From positions 3,534,001-3,598,000 of the forward strand of contig CBDIQW010000001.1 in NCBI GenBank assembly GCA_965283955.1: DNA of 64,000 nt, given 5' to 3'. This DNA comes from Emticicia sp965283955 (GTDB lineage Bacteria > Bacteroidota > Bacteroidia > Cytophagales > Spirosomataceae). Under the pieces are notes generated by a model. It did no database searches, was not told the DNA's origin, and was given only the letters and a program-made list of their open reading frames with translations. Shown here piece after piece: positions 52,501 to 61,152 of the stretch. Positions within the stretch are counted from its first letter, which is position 1. Every line of letters starts with the position of its first letter. The position numbers and the translations under genes were made by a program.

Positions 52501-55323
52501 TTAAAAACCTTCAACGGCCGTCAATGTCACTTTTTCAAGTAAGCCCGAATCTCTTGGTTGCCAGTTTTGGGTCGTAAAATAGCCATTTTTACCCAAATTT
52601 GGTCGTAACCTTGCCGATACATTGATATTATAAAACTTCTGCCAAACTTCGCCTTGCTTTTCAATCGCAATTACTCGGTTTGCCATTGAATTTGACACAT
52701 TAACCACTAAAGTATTTTGTGCTTTTAGTAATGAGTTTGGTACAAAAATTCGGTAAGTTGGGCCAAGTAAAGTTCCCAAAAATTTACCATTGATTGTAAC
52801 AGTAGCACTTTCGGCAACTTTGCCCAAATCAAGCCAATAGCCTGCTGCTGATGCGTTTGGTTTTGCAAAATCAAGTGAATATGACGCTGTACCAGAGAAA
52901 TTTTTATAGGCTTCACCGTCCAGCTTTGTCCATGAGCCGAGCGTATTTGTCTCTACGGTTTTTGGTAATTCGGGGCCACCTTCCAAGAAACTAATCTTCC
53001 ATTTACCTGTCAGTTCTTGTGCTTCACCTTTTGGCTTAAAGTACGCATAACTTGCTCCTGAAACTGGTGTTTTGTAGGTTTCAATAATGCACGATTCGCC
53101 CGCTGCCAGTTGCAGATAAATTTCATTGGTTTTGGCATTGTATTTGGCCATACCCAACGCCTCGGTCATCGGGTTGTACAGTGCAGCCGATTTTGCATCA
53201 ACCGACAATTTCACCCAACCGTCAAAAGCTTTTGTGCTTTTGTTGTTTACGAAATAATAATTGCCTTTGGCGTGAGTTTTTCTGACAAACTGCAAGCCGT
53301 TATCAATCATTGTTTCTCGGAAAACTTTAGCAAAAACCATCATTTCGTCTAAATTTTCGCCTACCAAAAATGAACCTTGACCTATTTTAGCTTGGCTGAA
53401 ACCTGCATTGTTTTTGACAAAATTTAACTCAGCCAATAATGCCTTGAATTTTGTTCGTCGAGCATCTAAATTGCCCAAACCCGGTACATCGGCCGGGAGT
53501 TTTTTATGGAAAATGATAGTTGCACCTTGTTCTGCCAAAGCAACCAATTTCTCGAAAGTTTCGAGTGGAACTTGCTCACTTTCAGCCAATAATATGGTTT
53601 TGTAACTGATTCCTCCCGTCAGTATTACTTGATTTTTGGTGCTTAAATTTACGATTTGTTTGTCAGAAATAAAATCAAAGCCATAGCCTCGGTCGAGGAG
53701 TTTTTGACCTAATTCTTTGAAATCTGTACCATTGAATTCGGGCGTTACGCCATCAAAATGCTCCAGTAAACCTCTGGGCGAAGGCTCAGTTAGGCGGTCA
53801 GTGATTGGGAAATAAAACAGTATATCGTTATTGCCTTTGCTATTTTGCAGAAAAGTTTGGCAGCGAGCCACATAATTATTCAGTTTACCGAAATCTTTCC
53901 AAAAAGGATTGTGAGGAGTAAAATGCACCGCCGCATAAAACAACCAACCAGGGAAAGCCGCTTCTTTGGGTGAATAATTTGTGCCGTGATAAAAAATATG
54001 ATTCACACCACCAACCATAAAGAGGTCTAAAGCACGCTTCACATCAGCCAGATTTGAAAGAAAATGCTCGTTTTCCCAAGTGGCAGATTCTGAAGAAGTA
54101 AGTTTTTTGCCCATCACATTGGATGCCGATGATGCAAATTTTATTCTCAATAAATCTGTTCCTTCTATTTCTGGAATATCAACTACGCTATATAAATCTA
54201 AAGTATTGGCAGGAGAACCGTGTGCTTGGTTTCGCACTATTTTACCTCTTGCGTGAGCCCATTTTGTCCATTCAGAGGTGTATTTTTCAAGAATCAAATC
54301 GCCGATTGTGGTTCTGTAATCAAATAAAACTCGGTTATTGAGGTCGGACTTTTCTTTGCTGAAAAGATTAGGTAAATGATTCCGTAAATCATACCCTCGG
54401 CGAGTTTTGAATTCATCGAAAAGTGCTTCTGTCCAGTCAGATTGCCCACGAGCGTCGTCAACCTCATAGGAGTCATTGAAGAATGCTCGCATACTCGAAA
54501 CATCAGTTTTTGCAAAAGCTTTATCGAATGCCGAAAGATAATTTTTAATTGCTTTCGACGAAAAATGATCAATTACATCTCCTTCGCCACCTGGCCCTGC
54601 ACGCTCAACCATTTTGCCATGAAAACCTTGAAAAACTGCATAAAGTGTCCAATTTCCTGCGGGAGCTTGCCAATTTAGCTTGCCTTCTTTGTTTACTTTT
54701 TCTGTTAAATTAACGACTTCATTTTTATCTGAATAAGCCATTAAAGTTTGCAAAGGCAAGTTTTGCTCGAAACGCACTTGGTCAATGGCCAACTCCTGCA
54801 AATTATCATTTTTTGAAATAGGGTATTTTAAATCTTTCAGTTCAGTTTTCTTTGGCAAAACATACCTTAAAATTGGTTGCTGTACAAAAGTGATATTTTC
54901 ATTGAGCGTTTCACCTTCTTTTAGTTGATATGTTTTATGAAAAACAGCTTTACAAGCATCTTCGGGCGTAACCCAACGACCACCAAAAGGCCAACCCGAA
55001 GCATTTGCCAAATCGATACCCATGCCGAGGCGAGTACCTTCTTTGAGAGTATGCTTAAACATATCGACCCATTTTGGCGAAAGAAAATCTATAAACTGCG
55101 ATTCGTAGCCTTTTACTCCATAAATTGGTGTAATTTCCAGACCTCCCAAACCTACTTTTTTATAGGCTTCCATGTTGTAGGTCAGGTCTTTAGGATTTAC
55201 GGCATTGCCTTCCCACCACCATCTCGACCAAGGTTTTGATTGTTGCGTGATGGGCTTCCATTTTGGTTGAGCAGTGGCAATTGAGCTTGCGAGAAGTAGG
55301 ATTGTTAGTATTTTATTGAGCAT
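52501..55323 (-). CDS. Glycoside hydrolase family 106 protein (alpha-L-rhamnosidase)
   Basis: 940 residues from the ATG starting LNKILTILLLASSIATAQ (signal peptide); a 10-codon extension upstream comes from the adjacent repeat. Early motifs: PWSRWWWEGNAVNPKDLTYN and YKKVGLGGLEITPIYGVKG, typical of GH106. Further: DSYEVDDARGQSDWTEALFD, NQAHGSPANTLDLYSVVDIP, EIEGTDLLRIKFASSASNVM and HIFYHGTNYSPKEAAFPGW. The C-terminal ~130 residues (YWLDLGKVAESATVTINGKF) look like a galactose-binding-type jelly roll. Hydrolyses terminal rhamnose from pectic or other glycans. It is followed upstream by a GH105 gene on the same strand. Confidence 0.9.
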   Translation of the reverse strand: MLNKILTILLLASSIATAQPKWKPITQQSKPWSRWWWEGNAVNPKDLTYNMEAYKKVGLGGLEITPIYGVKGYESQFIDFLSPKWVDMFKHTLKEGTRLGMGIDLANASGWPFGGRWVTPEDACKAVFHKTYQLKEGETLNENITFVQQPILRYVLPKKTELKDLKYPISKNDNLQELAIDQVRFEQNLPLQTLMAYSDKNEVVNLTEKVNKEGKLNWQAPAGNWTLYAVFQGFHGKMVERAGPGGEGDVIDHFSSKAIKNYLSAFDKAFAKTDVSSMRAFFNDSYEVDDARGQSDWTEALFDEFKTRRGYDLRNHLPNLFSKEKSDLNNRVLFDYRTTIGDLILEKYTSEWTKWAHARGKIVRNQAHGSPANTLDLYSVVDIPEIEGTDLLRIKFASSASNVMGKKLTSSESATWENEHFLSNLADVKRALDLFMVGGVNHIFYHGTNYSPKEAAFPGWLFYAAVHFTPHNPFWKDFGKLNNYVARCQTFLQNSKGNNDILFYFPITDRLTEPSPRGLLEHFDGVTPEFNGTDFKELGQKLLDRGYGFDFISDKQIVNLSTKNQVILTGGISYKTILLAESEQVPLETFEKLVALAEQGATIIFHKKLPADVPGLGNLDARRTKFKALLAELNFVKNNAGFSQAKIGQGSFLVGENLDEMMVFAKVFRETMIDNGLQFVRKTHAKGNYYFVNNKSTKAFDGWVKLSVDAKSAALYNPMTEALGMAKYNAKTNEIYLQLAAGESCIIETYKTPVSGASYAYFKPKGEAQELTGKWKISFLEGGPELPKTVETNTLGSWTKLDGEAYKNFSGTASYSLDFAKPNASAAGYWLDLGKVAESATVTINGKFLGTLLGPTYRIFVPNSLLKAQNTLVVNVSNSMANRVIAIEKQGEVWQKFYNINVSARLRPNLGKNGYFTTQNWQPRDSGLLEKVTLTAVEGF

Positions 55324-55337
55324 ATTTTTTGTTTTTC

Positions 55338-55430
55338 TTAACCACGGAGGCACGGATTTTAAGATTTACACAGAGAATTCTTCGTGTAAATCCGTGTTCT
55401 CTGTGTCTCCGTGGCGACCGACGCTCGGTA
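55338..55430. repeat. Chimeric inverted-repeat element (family A end joined to family B arm)
   Basis: The left end TTAACCACGGAGG (55338-55350) and right CTCCGTGG (55407-55414) match family A, with inner GATTTACAC / GTGTAAATC pairing. The right end then runs straight into GGCGACCGACGCTCGGTA (55413-55430), identical to 18 bases of the 59-bp family B arm at 16706-16723. It lies between the GH106 and GH105 genes. Confidence 0.75.
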
Positions 55431-55441
55431 AATTTTAAAAA

Positions 55442-56572
55442 TCATTTCATTTTATAAACTTCAGCACCAGCCAATAAATAACAGCCTACTCCAAAATCAG
55501 TAAAGTTTGGTACTTTGTCGTAGCTGAGTGGTTGACCATCTTTTGGTTCTTTGCCTGTACCTTGTACATAACCCAAAAAGCCATTTGGATGTACGCAGTC
55601 TTTCATCATGGCATTCATGGCTTTGGCTATGATTGGTGTATATTTTTTCTTGTTCAGCAAACCTTTGTTTACACCCCAAGCCATTCCGTAAGTGAATAGT
55701 GCCGTACCTGTGAGTTCTTTTCCGCCAAAATCTGTTTCGTCAGTGAGGCTTACGTTCCAAAAACCATCGGTTCTTTGATGAGCTGGTAAAACTTCCATCA
55801 TTTCTAAGAAAGTTTTTTCGTATTCTTCTCGGTGAGGGGCATTTTTAGGCATAATATTCAACACTCTTACCAAAGCTGCTACTACCCAACCATCGCCACG
55901 TGACCAATAGCAACTTTTGCCCGCTGGCGTTGTATAAGGTGGGTCGAAATCTTTATCTCTGTACCATAATTTTTCGCTTGGATTATATAAACCTTTTGCA
56001 CCTTCCACATTTTTGGTGTGCATATACATTTCATACATTTTCTCGTAGTAGCGGTCGTCTTTATAGATTACGCCCAGTTGAGCAAAAACAGGCATGGCCA
56101 TTTGAAGGGCATCAATCCAAGTCCAATCATCCTTTTTTTCGCTATTTACCATATTATCGATGCATGCCTTTATATCTCGGATTCGCTCAGGTTTTGGGTC
56201 AATCAGATACAAATCTATGTAGGTTTGTCCACAACATTGGTCATCGCCATTTCTGGTTTTTATACCGTTTCTTAGTCCCCATTTGTGGGCTTCTCCCCAC
56301 GAAACCGCATAATCATAGTAGCTTTTTTGCTTATCAATTTTATAGAGAGCCATTAATCCTTCATAATAAACCCCGCGTGTCCAGATATTGCTTGGGCGAG
56401 TTTTATCGGCTGCCCAAATCGGTTTGCTCACATCAGGCCATTCGTTCATAAAATAAGCGTTGGCAGAGGTAAGTGACTTGAGGAGTTCAGATTTTTTTGG
56501 GAGTACCTGTGCTTGTATTTGGGTAAGAATAAAGCATAAAAAAATTAGCGATGAGAAAATTCGACGTCGCAT
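55442..56572 (-). CDS. Glycoside hydrolase family 105/88 protein (unsaturated rhamnogalacturonyl hydrolase)
   Basis: 376 residues. Signal peptide to about 21 (FILTQIQAQ). (Alpha/alpha)6-barrel features: TRPSNIWTRGVYYEGLMALY, WGEAHKWGLRNGIKTRNGDD, QCCGQTYIDLYLIDP, DDWTWIDALQMAMPVFAQLG, and the WxRGxGW block CYWSRGDGWVVAALVRVL near 234. GH105 enzymes remove delta-4,5-unsaturated galacturonate from rhamnogalacturonan oligomers made by lyases. Same strand as the GH106 gene, so rhamnogalacturonan-I or a related rhamnose-rich glycan is the probable target. Substrate is inference. Confidence 0.9.
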   Translation of the reverse strand: MRRRIFSSLIFLCFILTQIQAQVLPKKSELLKSLTSANAYFMNEWPDVSKPIWAADKTRPSNIWTRGVYYEGLMALYKIDKQKSYYDYAVSWGEAHKWGLRNGIKTRNGDDQCCGQTYIDLYLIDPKPERIRDIKACIDNMVNSEKKDDWTWIDALQMAMPVFAQLGVIYKDDRYYEKMYEMYMHTKNVEGAKGLYNPSEKLWYRDKDFDPPYTTPAGKSCYWSRGDGWVVAALVRVLNIMPKNAPHREEYEKTFLEMMEVLPAHQRTDGFWNVSLTDETDFGGKELTGTALFTYGMAWGVNKGLLNKKKYTPIIAKAMNAMMKDCVHPNGFLGYVQGTGKEPKDGQPLSYDKVPNFTDFGVGCYLLAGAEVYKMK

Positions 56573-56879
56573 GTCAAGTTTTTTTGATTAATAGAGATTT
56601 TTTAAGATTGATAATTGATAGTAAATATACCACAAATTATATGACAAAATAAGTAAATTCACTATTCGATACTCTCCTGTGGTCACACGGAAACTATGCG
56701 TCAATGGTCAATATATACTCGGAGCTTGTCGAAAGAAGTTCTTTATTAAATTTTTTTAAAATAAAATCGCTGAAAACGTTTACAAAAGCCTTTTTTTGCA
56801 CTAAATTCATCGCTTTAAAAATATTCACCCTGCAATACTGTTTTTTTGAGTATTGCCTAAAATCTATCATCAATTCATT
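56573..56879. other. 307-base divergent control region
   Basis: Region between the GH105 and Gfo/Idh/MocA genes. It contains a LacI-like operator candidate (56771-56784), a leader hairpin GCAATACT / AGTATTGC (56832-56856) and otherwise AT-rich sequence with no gene. Confidence 0.5.
56771..56784. promoter_or_regulatory. Candidate LacI-family operator
   Basis: TGAAAACGTTTACA pairs with itself at 12 of 14 positions around the central ACGT, as do LacI/GalR-family sites. It lies about 96 bases before the Gfo/Idh/MocA start codon. No LacI-type gene is in the window. Confidence 0.45.
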
Positions 56880-58256
56880 ATGCAATCATCTCGTAGAAAA
56901 TTTATTAAAGGCGTAGGAGCGGCATCGGTTTTGTTGGCAACCGATACTTTTGCCAAACCTTTTAGTATCATCAAAGATTTAAAGAAAATCAGCCCTAACG
57001 ATAAGCTTCGTTTTGCAACAATCGGTTTCGGAATTCAAGGACACGGCGATACTCGTGCCGCTCTCCGTAATCCCGATGTTGAGTTTGTAGCGGCCGCCGA
57101 TTTATACGATGGCCGTTTGATTCACGCCAAAGAAGCTTTCAACAAAGACCTTTTCACGACTCGTGATTATCGAGAAATCTTAGACCGCAAAGATATTGAT
57201 GCCGTAATTATAGCCACACCCGACCACTGGCACGACCACATCAGCATTGCGGCCATGAAAGCTGGAAAAAATGTCTATTGCCAAAAACCAATGGTGCAGC
57301 ACATCGACGAAGGCCATGCAATGATTGATACTTGGAGAAAAACTGGCAAAACTGTGCAGGTAGGTAGCCAACCAAGTAGTGGAGCGGCTTATGCCGAAGC
57401 TCGCAGATTGATGGGTACGGGAGCAATTGGAGATTTGAATTTTATAGAAGCTACTTACGATAGATATAATGCTTTGGGAGCATGGACATACTCAATTCCG
57501 CCAGATGCTTCGCCAAAAACAATTGATTGGGATACATTCTTGGGTGATGCTCCAAAACGCCCATTTGATGCTACTCGCTTTTTCCGTTGGAGAAACTACC
57601 GTGACTATGGAACGGGCGTAGCGGGCGATTTATTTGTGCATTTAATTACAGGAATGCACTACGCAACGGGTGCAATTGGGCCAGAAAGAATCTTTGCTTC
57701 GGGCGAATTGAGTTACTGGAAAGATGGCCGTGATGTGCCTGACGTAATGGTAACGGTGCTTGATTATCCTGATACAGAAAAACACACGAAGTTCCAAGCC
57801 GTATTGCGTGTAAACTTTGCCAATGCAGGGGCCATAAAAAACGTCACTCGTATTGTGGGAACTGAGGGCGAAATTTTGTGGAATGCACAAGGCCTAACGC
57901 TCACGAAGCGTAAATTACCAAAAGCTCCAGGTTATGGTGCGGGCGAAAGCTACGCCACTTTCTCGAATGAAATGCAAGCTGAATACAAAAAAGAATACGA
58001 TGCTAAATATGCAGAGTCTGACCGTGTAGCTCCACCAGTAGAAGAAATAAAGTTTGAGACACCTAAAACGGACGATGCTCACGCTCAACATTTCCAAAAC
58101 TTCTTTGAAAATGTGCGTAAAGGAAGTCAAGAAACCATACAAGACCCTGTTTTTGGATTCCGTGCCGCAGCACCAGCCTTGGCTTGTAACTTGAGTTATT
58201 TCGATAAAAAAATAATCAACTGGGACCCAGTTGCTATGAAGGTTAAGAAAAAATAA
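56880..58256 (+). CDS. Gfo/Idh/MocA family oxidoreductase with Tat-like signal
   Basis: 458 residues from the ATG at 56880. The start SSRRKFIKGVGAASVLLATD resembles a twin-arginine signal. Rossmann fold: FATIGFGIQGHGDTRAAL near 50. DAVIIATPDHWHDHISIAAM and KNVYCQKPMVQH follow; here QKP replaces the usual EKP, a variant known in this exported group. The C-terminal domain includes YRDYGTGVAGDLFVHLITGM and HYATGAIGPERIFASGELSY. Sugar or glycoside oxidoreductase, with tightly bound NAD(P). It is divergent from the GH105/GH106 genes and fits their pathway (inference). Confidence 0.92.
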   Translation: MQSSRRKFIKGVGAASVLLATDTFAKPFSIIKDLKKISPNDKLRFATIGFGIQGHGDTRAALRNPDVEFVAAADLYDGRLIHAKEAFNKDLFTTRDYREILDRKDIDAVIIATPDHWHDHISIAAMKAGKNVYCQKPMVQHIDEGHAMIDTWRKTGKTVQVGSQPSSGAAYAEARRLMGTGAIGDLNFIEATYDRYNALGAWTYSIPPDASPKTIDWDTFLGDAPKRPFDATRFFRWRNYRDYGTGVAGDLFVHLITGMHYATGAIGPERIFASGELSYWKDGRDVPDVMVTVLDYPDTEKHTKFQAVLRVNFANAGAIKNVTRIVGTEGEILWNAQGLTLTKRKLPKAPGYGAGESYATFSNEMQAEYKKEYDAKYAESDRVAPPVEEIKFETPKTDDAHAQHFQNFFENVRKGSQETIQDPVFGFRAAAPALACNLSYFDKKIINWDPVAMKVKKK

Positions 58257-58273
58257 GCATTTGACCGATATTT

Positions 58274-58370
58274 TAACCACGGAGTCTCACGGAGTTTTAC
58301 ACTGAGTTTCACAATGTTTTTTTTAAACTTCGTGAAACTCAGTGCATTTACATCGTGAAACCCCGTGGTT
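58274..58370. repeat. Inverted-repeat element, family A (copy 3)
   Basis: Ends AACCACGG / CCGTGGTT, with inner ACTGAGTTTCAC (58301-58312) and perfect complement GTGAAACTCAGT (58332-58343). The same 12 bases ACTGAGTTTCAC occur in copy 1 (2035-2046). Confidence 0.85.
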
Positions 58371-58413
58371 TATTCGTTAATTTGCATAAAATTTCAAACA
58401 AACTATTACCATA

Positions 58414-59199
58414 ATGCTTAAAAAAACATCTATACTACTTCTATTGCTCGCTGTTTCACTACAAGGTTTTTCTTGGGGTTCGACTGGACATCGAGTAGTG
58501 GGGCATATTGCCAGTTCGTATCTTTCTTGTAAAGCAAAACGAAATATTCGTAAAATTTTGGGTACAGAATCGGTTGCAATTTCGAGTAATTGGGCGGATT
58601 TTATCAAGTCTGATACTTCGTATAAATATCTCGACTCGTGGCATTATATCAATATCAAATCGGGTTTGAATAATGAAGAATTTACCAAATATTTGCAGGA
58701 AGACACCAAAACGGATGCCTACACAAAACTCAATTTTTTGATTGGCGAACTAAAAAATAAGAAAATTAGCCTCGAACAAAAGCGTTTTTATCTTCGCTTG
58801 TTAATTCACATTGCGGGCGATATTCACCAACCAATGCACGTAGGTCGTTTGGAAGATTTAGGCGGAAACCGAATCAAAGCCTTTTGGTTTGCCGATGCCA
58901 CAAACTTACACGCTCTTTGGGACAGCAAACTGATTGAGTTTCAAAACCTGAGTTATACCGAATATTCGGCCAATATCAATCACGTAAGCAAGGCTCAACG
59001 CCGTGAGTGGCAAAAACAACCCATGACCGAATGGTTTTTCGAGTCATATCAGTTGGCCGATAAATTATACGCAGGTATCAAAACTCAAGAGCCACGCCTA
59101 AGCTATCGCTACGATTTTGAAAACGTAGAAATGCTAAATCAACAACTTTTAAAAGGCGGTGTAAGATTGGCTGGCTTGCTGAATGAGGTTTTTAAATAA
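58414..59199 (+). CDS. S1/P1 nuclease family protein (secreted)
   Basis: 261 residues. Signal peptide to about 19 (SLQGFSW). The mature chain begins with the zinc-binding Trp: WGSTGHRVVGHIASSYLS. Further ligands: SNWADFIKSD (Asp), LDSWHYINI (His), LLIHIAGDIHQPMHVGRLED (His, Asp, His) and NLHALWDSKL (His, Asp). All nine ligands of the tri-zinc centre appear present. It cleaves single-stranded nucleic acids and 3'-phosphates at an external or periplasmic site, probably for phosphate or nucleotide scavenging. A terminator follows. Confidence 0.95.
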   Translation: MLKKTSILLLLLAVSLQGFSWGSTGHRVVGHIASSYLSCKAKRNIRKILGTESVAISSNWADFIKSDTSYKYLDSWHYINIKSGLNNEEFTKYLQEDTKTDAYTKLNFLIGELKNKKISLEQKRFYLRLLIHIAGDIHQPMHVGRLEDLGGNRIKAFWFADATNLHALWDSKLIEFQNLSYTEYSANINHVSKAQRREWQKQPMTEWFFESYQLADKLYAGIKTQEPRLSYRYDFENVEMLNQQLLKGGVRLAGLLNEVFK

Positions 59200-59219
59200 G
59201 AATATCTATTCTGATAGAC

Positions 59220-59256
59220 AAAAGGCTCTTACTTTTAGTAGTGAGAGCCTTTTTTG
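59220..59256 (+). terminator. Rho-independent terminator of the nuclease gene
   Basis: AAAAGGCTCTTAC pairs with GTGAGAGCCTTTT, loop TTTTAGTA, ending in a T run. Confidence 0.88.
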
Positions 59257-59486
59257 TTTTAATATAAAATCAAGAAAAAATGATAATTTACTAAGTCAGG
59301 GAAATGATTTACAATTTTCTAATAAAATTCTAATTTTTTGCAAAAACCTTCTTTTTTCTCTGTTTAAAGCCTTTTTTTGATATTTTTATCTATTGATTCT
59401 CCCTTTTGGTATCCTTCTGTAATCTAACAATTCTCAATTTTGACTTGTTTAAGTTATATTTGCTAAACAAATAGAATTACCGAATT

Positions 59487-59807
59487 GTGAGAAAGAAAAT
59501 CGTTGATAAAATTTATATTGTGCTGCTGCTAACTACCCTATTTTCGAGTAGTTATACGATGTTGCTTGATATGGCTTCAAAAGATGGTTTTTCTTGTACT
59601 GACACTGGCATAGAATTGCTCGAAGATAATAGCCCTATGGCTGATACGAACGAAACAAGTGTTGAAGAGATTAACGAAACGATGAGTGGAATTGTTTCTA
59701 CGTTCGATGTTCGTGGTTTTTTCGCACACTTCAACGCATATTTTTATCTAAAAAATACTTATGAGATTTACTTAGGTTTAAATACTCCACCTCCTAAGTA
59801 TTTTTAA
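59487..59807 (+). CDS. Small membrane-associated protein upstream of an RND operon
   Basis: 106 residues with a GTG start; the sequence begins RKKIVDKIYIVLLLTTLFSS (one hydrophobic segment). The middle is acidic (GIELLEDNSPMADTNETSVE) and the end is aromatic with LNTPPPKYF. No family is recognised. A TATATTTG box at 59455-59462 could be its -7 element. It is about 190 bases ahead of the efflux genes, same strand, and may be co-transcribed. A signal-peptide small protein upstream of RND genes is frequent in this phylum. Confidence 0.65.
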   Translation: MRKKIVDKIYIVLLLTTLFSSSYTMLLDMASKDGFSCTDTGIELLEDNSPMADTNETSVEEINETMSGIVSTFDVRGFFAHFNAYFYLKNTYEIYLGLNTPPPKYF

Positions 59808-59998
59808 CTACACCTGTTTAATATCCCTATTATTTTGAAAATGAGTCAATTTGCCCAATTTTATTTGGCAAATAGTCGATTCATTGTACGATTTTAATAA
59901 TCATTTTTGACTTTCAAAGAAAACTTTGTAGGTCAAATAAAAATACTATAATTTCAGAATAACTCATTGATTATCTAAGCTTTACAACTGACCAAAGA

Positions 59999-61138
59999 AT
60001 GAAAATGAAACACGCACTGTTAGGTATTTGTACGGTAATAATTGTATCGTCTTGTGCCAATGAAGAAACCAAACAAAAGCAAGTTGTCGAGAATTACCCA
60101 GTAACTTCTCCCATCAAGATTGACACCACGCTGTCAACTGATTATGTGGCTGAGATCAACGCCGTTCAGAATGTAGAAATCAGAGCCAGAATAAAAGGTT
60201 ATCTCGATAAAATATTTATCGACGAAGGAAAATACGTGAAACAAGGGCAATTGCTCTTTACGATTCATAATCCAGAGCTTAACGAAGAAATTGCGAAAGC
60301 AGGTGCTGTTTTGAAAAGTATTACAACCGAATTGAAAGCAGCTGAAATCGACTTGAGTAATGTAAAAAGATTGGTCGAGAAAAATGTTGTGTCGAATACT
60401 GAATTGAAGGCTGCCGAAAATAAAGTTGAGATGATGAAAGCTAAAGTTGAAGAGGCAAAAGCCAACGAATCTTTCGCAAAAATTCAGTTGAGTTATACGC
60501 AAATCAAAGCTCCGTTTAGTGGAATCGTAAACCGAATTCCAAACAAAATTGGCTCTTTGATTGAAGACGGAACGCTCCTGACTAATATCTCGAATAATGG
60601 AGAAGTATTTGCCTATTTCGATGTTTCGGAGAAGGAATACCTCAATTATATGACAAATTTCAAGGAAAATGCCCAGAATTCGAGCAATGTTACTTTGATT
60701 TTGGCGAATGGTGAAGAACATCCGTTCAAGGGAAGAATCGAAACTACCGAGGGAGAAATCGACCAAAGTACAGGAAATATCGCTTTTAGAGCCAGATTCA
60801 ATAATCCAGAGAAAGTATTGAAGCACGGAGCAAGTGGCAAGGTTAGACTATTGAAAAACTACAAAAATGCCTTGATTATTCCTCAAAAAGCTACGTTCGA
60901 GATTCAAGACCGTATGTATGTCTATGTGCTTGACAATAAAAATCAAGTAAAAACCAAAGCCATTACTTCAAAGCATCGAATGCCACATTATTATATCGTA
61001 GAATCGGGCTTAGACGAAGATGATAAAATCATCTATGAGGGTGTTCAGAACATCAAAGATGGAATGACCGTAAAACCACAATTTATGGAAATGAACGAGA
61101 TTTCTAAAGAATTAACTTACGTCAACACACCCGAATAA
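59999..61138 (+). CDS. RND efflux pump periplasmic adaptor (membrane fusion protein)
   Basis: 379 residues. Lipobox IIVSSC near residue 19 anchors it to a membrane. Lipoyl half-domains: NAVQNVEIRARIKGYLDKIF and ENKVEMMKAKVEEAKANESF with QLSYTQIKAPFSGIVNRIPN. A coiled-coil hairpin lies at about 100-155, beta-barrel and membrane-proximal domains follow (RIETTEGEIDQSTGNIAFRA, NPEKVLKHGASGKVRLL). It links the inner-membrane pump to an outer-membrane channel. The pump gene starts 14 bases after its stop. Substrate unknown; family AcrA/HAE1-type. Confidence 0.94.
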   Translation: MKMKHALLGICTVIIVSSCANEETKQKQVVENYPVTSPIKIDTTLSTDYVAEINAVQNVEIRARIKGYLDKIFIDEGKYVKQGQLLFTIHNPELNEEIAKAGAVLKSITTELKAAEIDLSNVKRLVEKNVVSNTELKAAENKVEMMKAKVEEAKANESFAKIQLSYTQIKAPFSGIVNRIPNKIGSLIEDGTLLTNISNNGEVFAYFDVSEKEYLNYMTNFKENAQNSSNVTLILANGEEHPFKGRIETTEGEIDQSTGNIAFRARFNNPEKVLKHGASGKVRLLKNYKNALIIPQKATFEIQDRMYVYVLDNKNQVKTKAITSKHRMPHYYIVESGLDEDDKIIYEGVQNIKDGMTVKPQFMEMNEISKELTYVNTPE

Positions 61139-61152
61139 GCCCACCGAAAACT

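Noticed and set aside
60134..60826. A 230-codon open frame on the minus strand opposite the RND adaptor gene
   Set aside because: It is the complement of a clearly coding gene, has a Phe/Cys-rich composition with no domain, and no start context.
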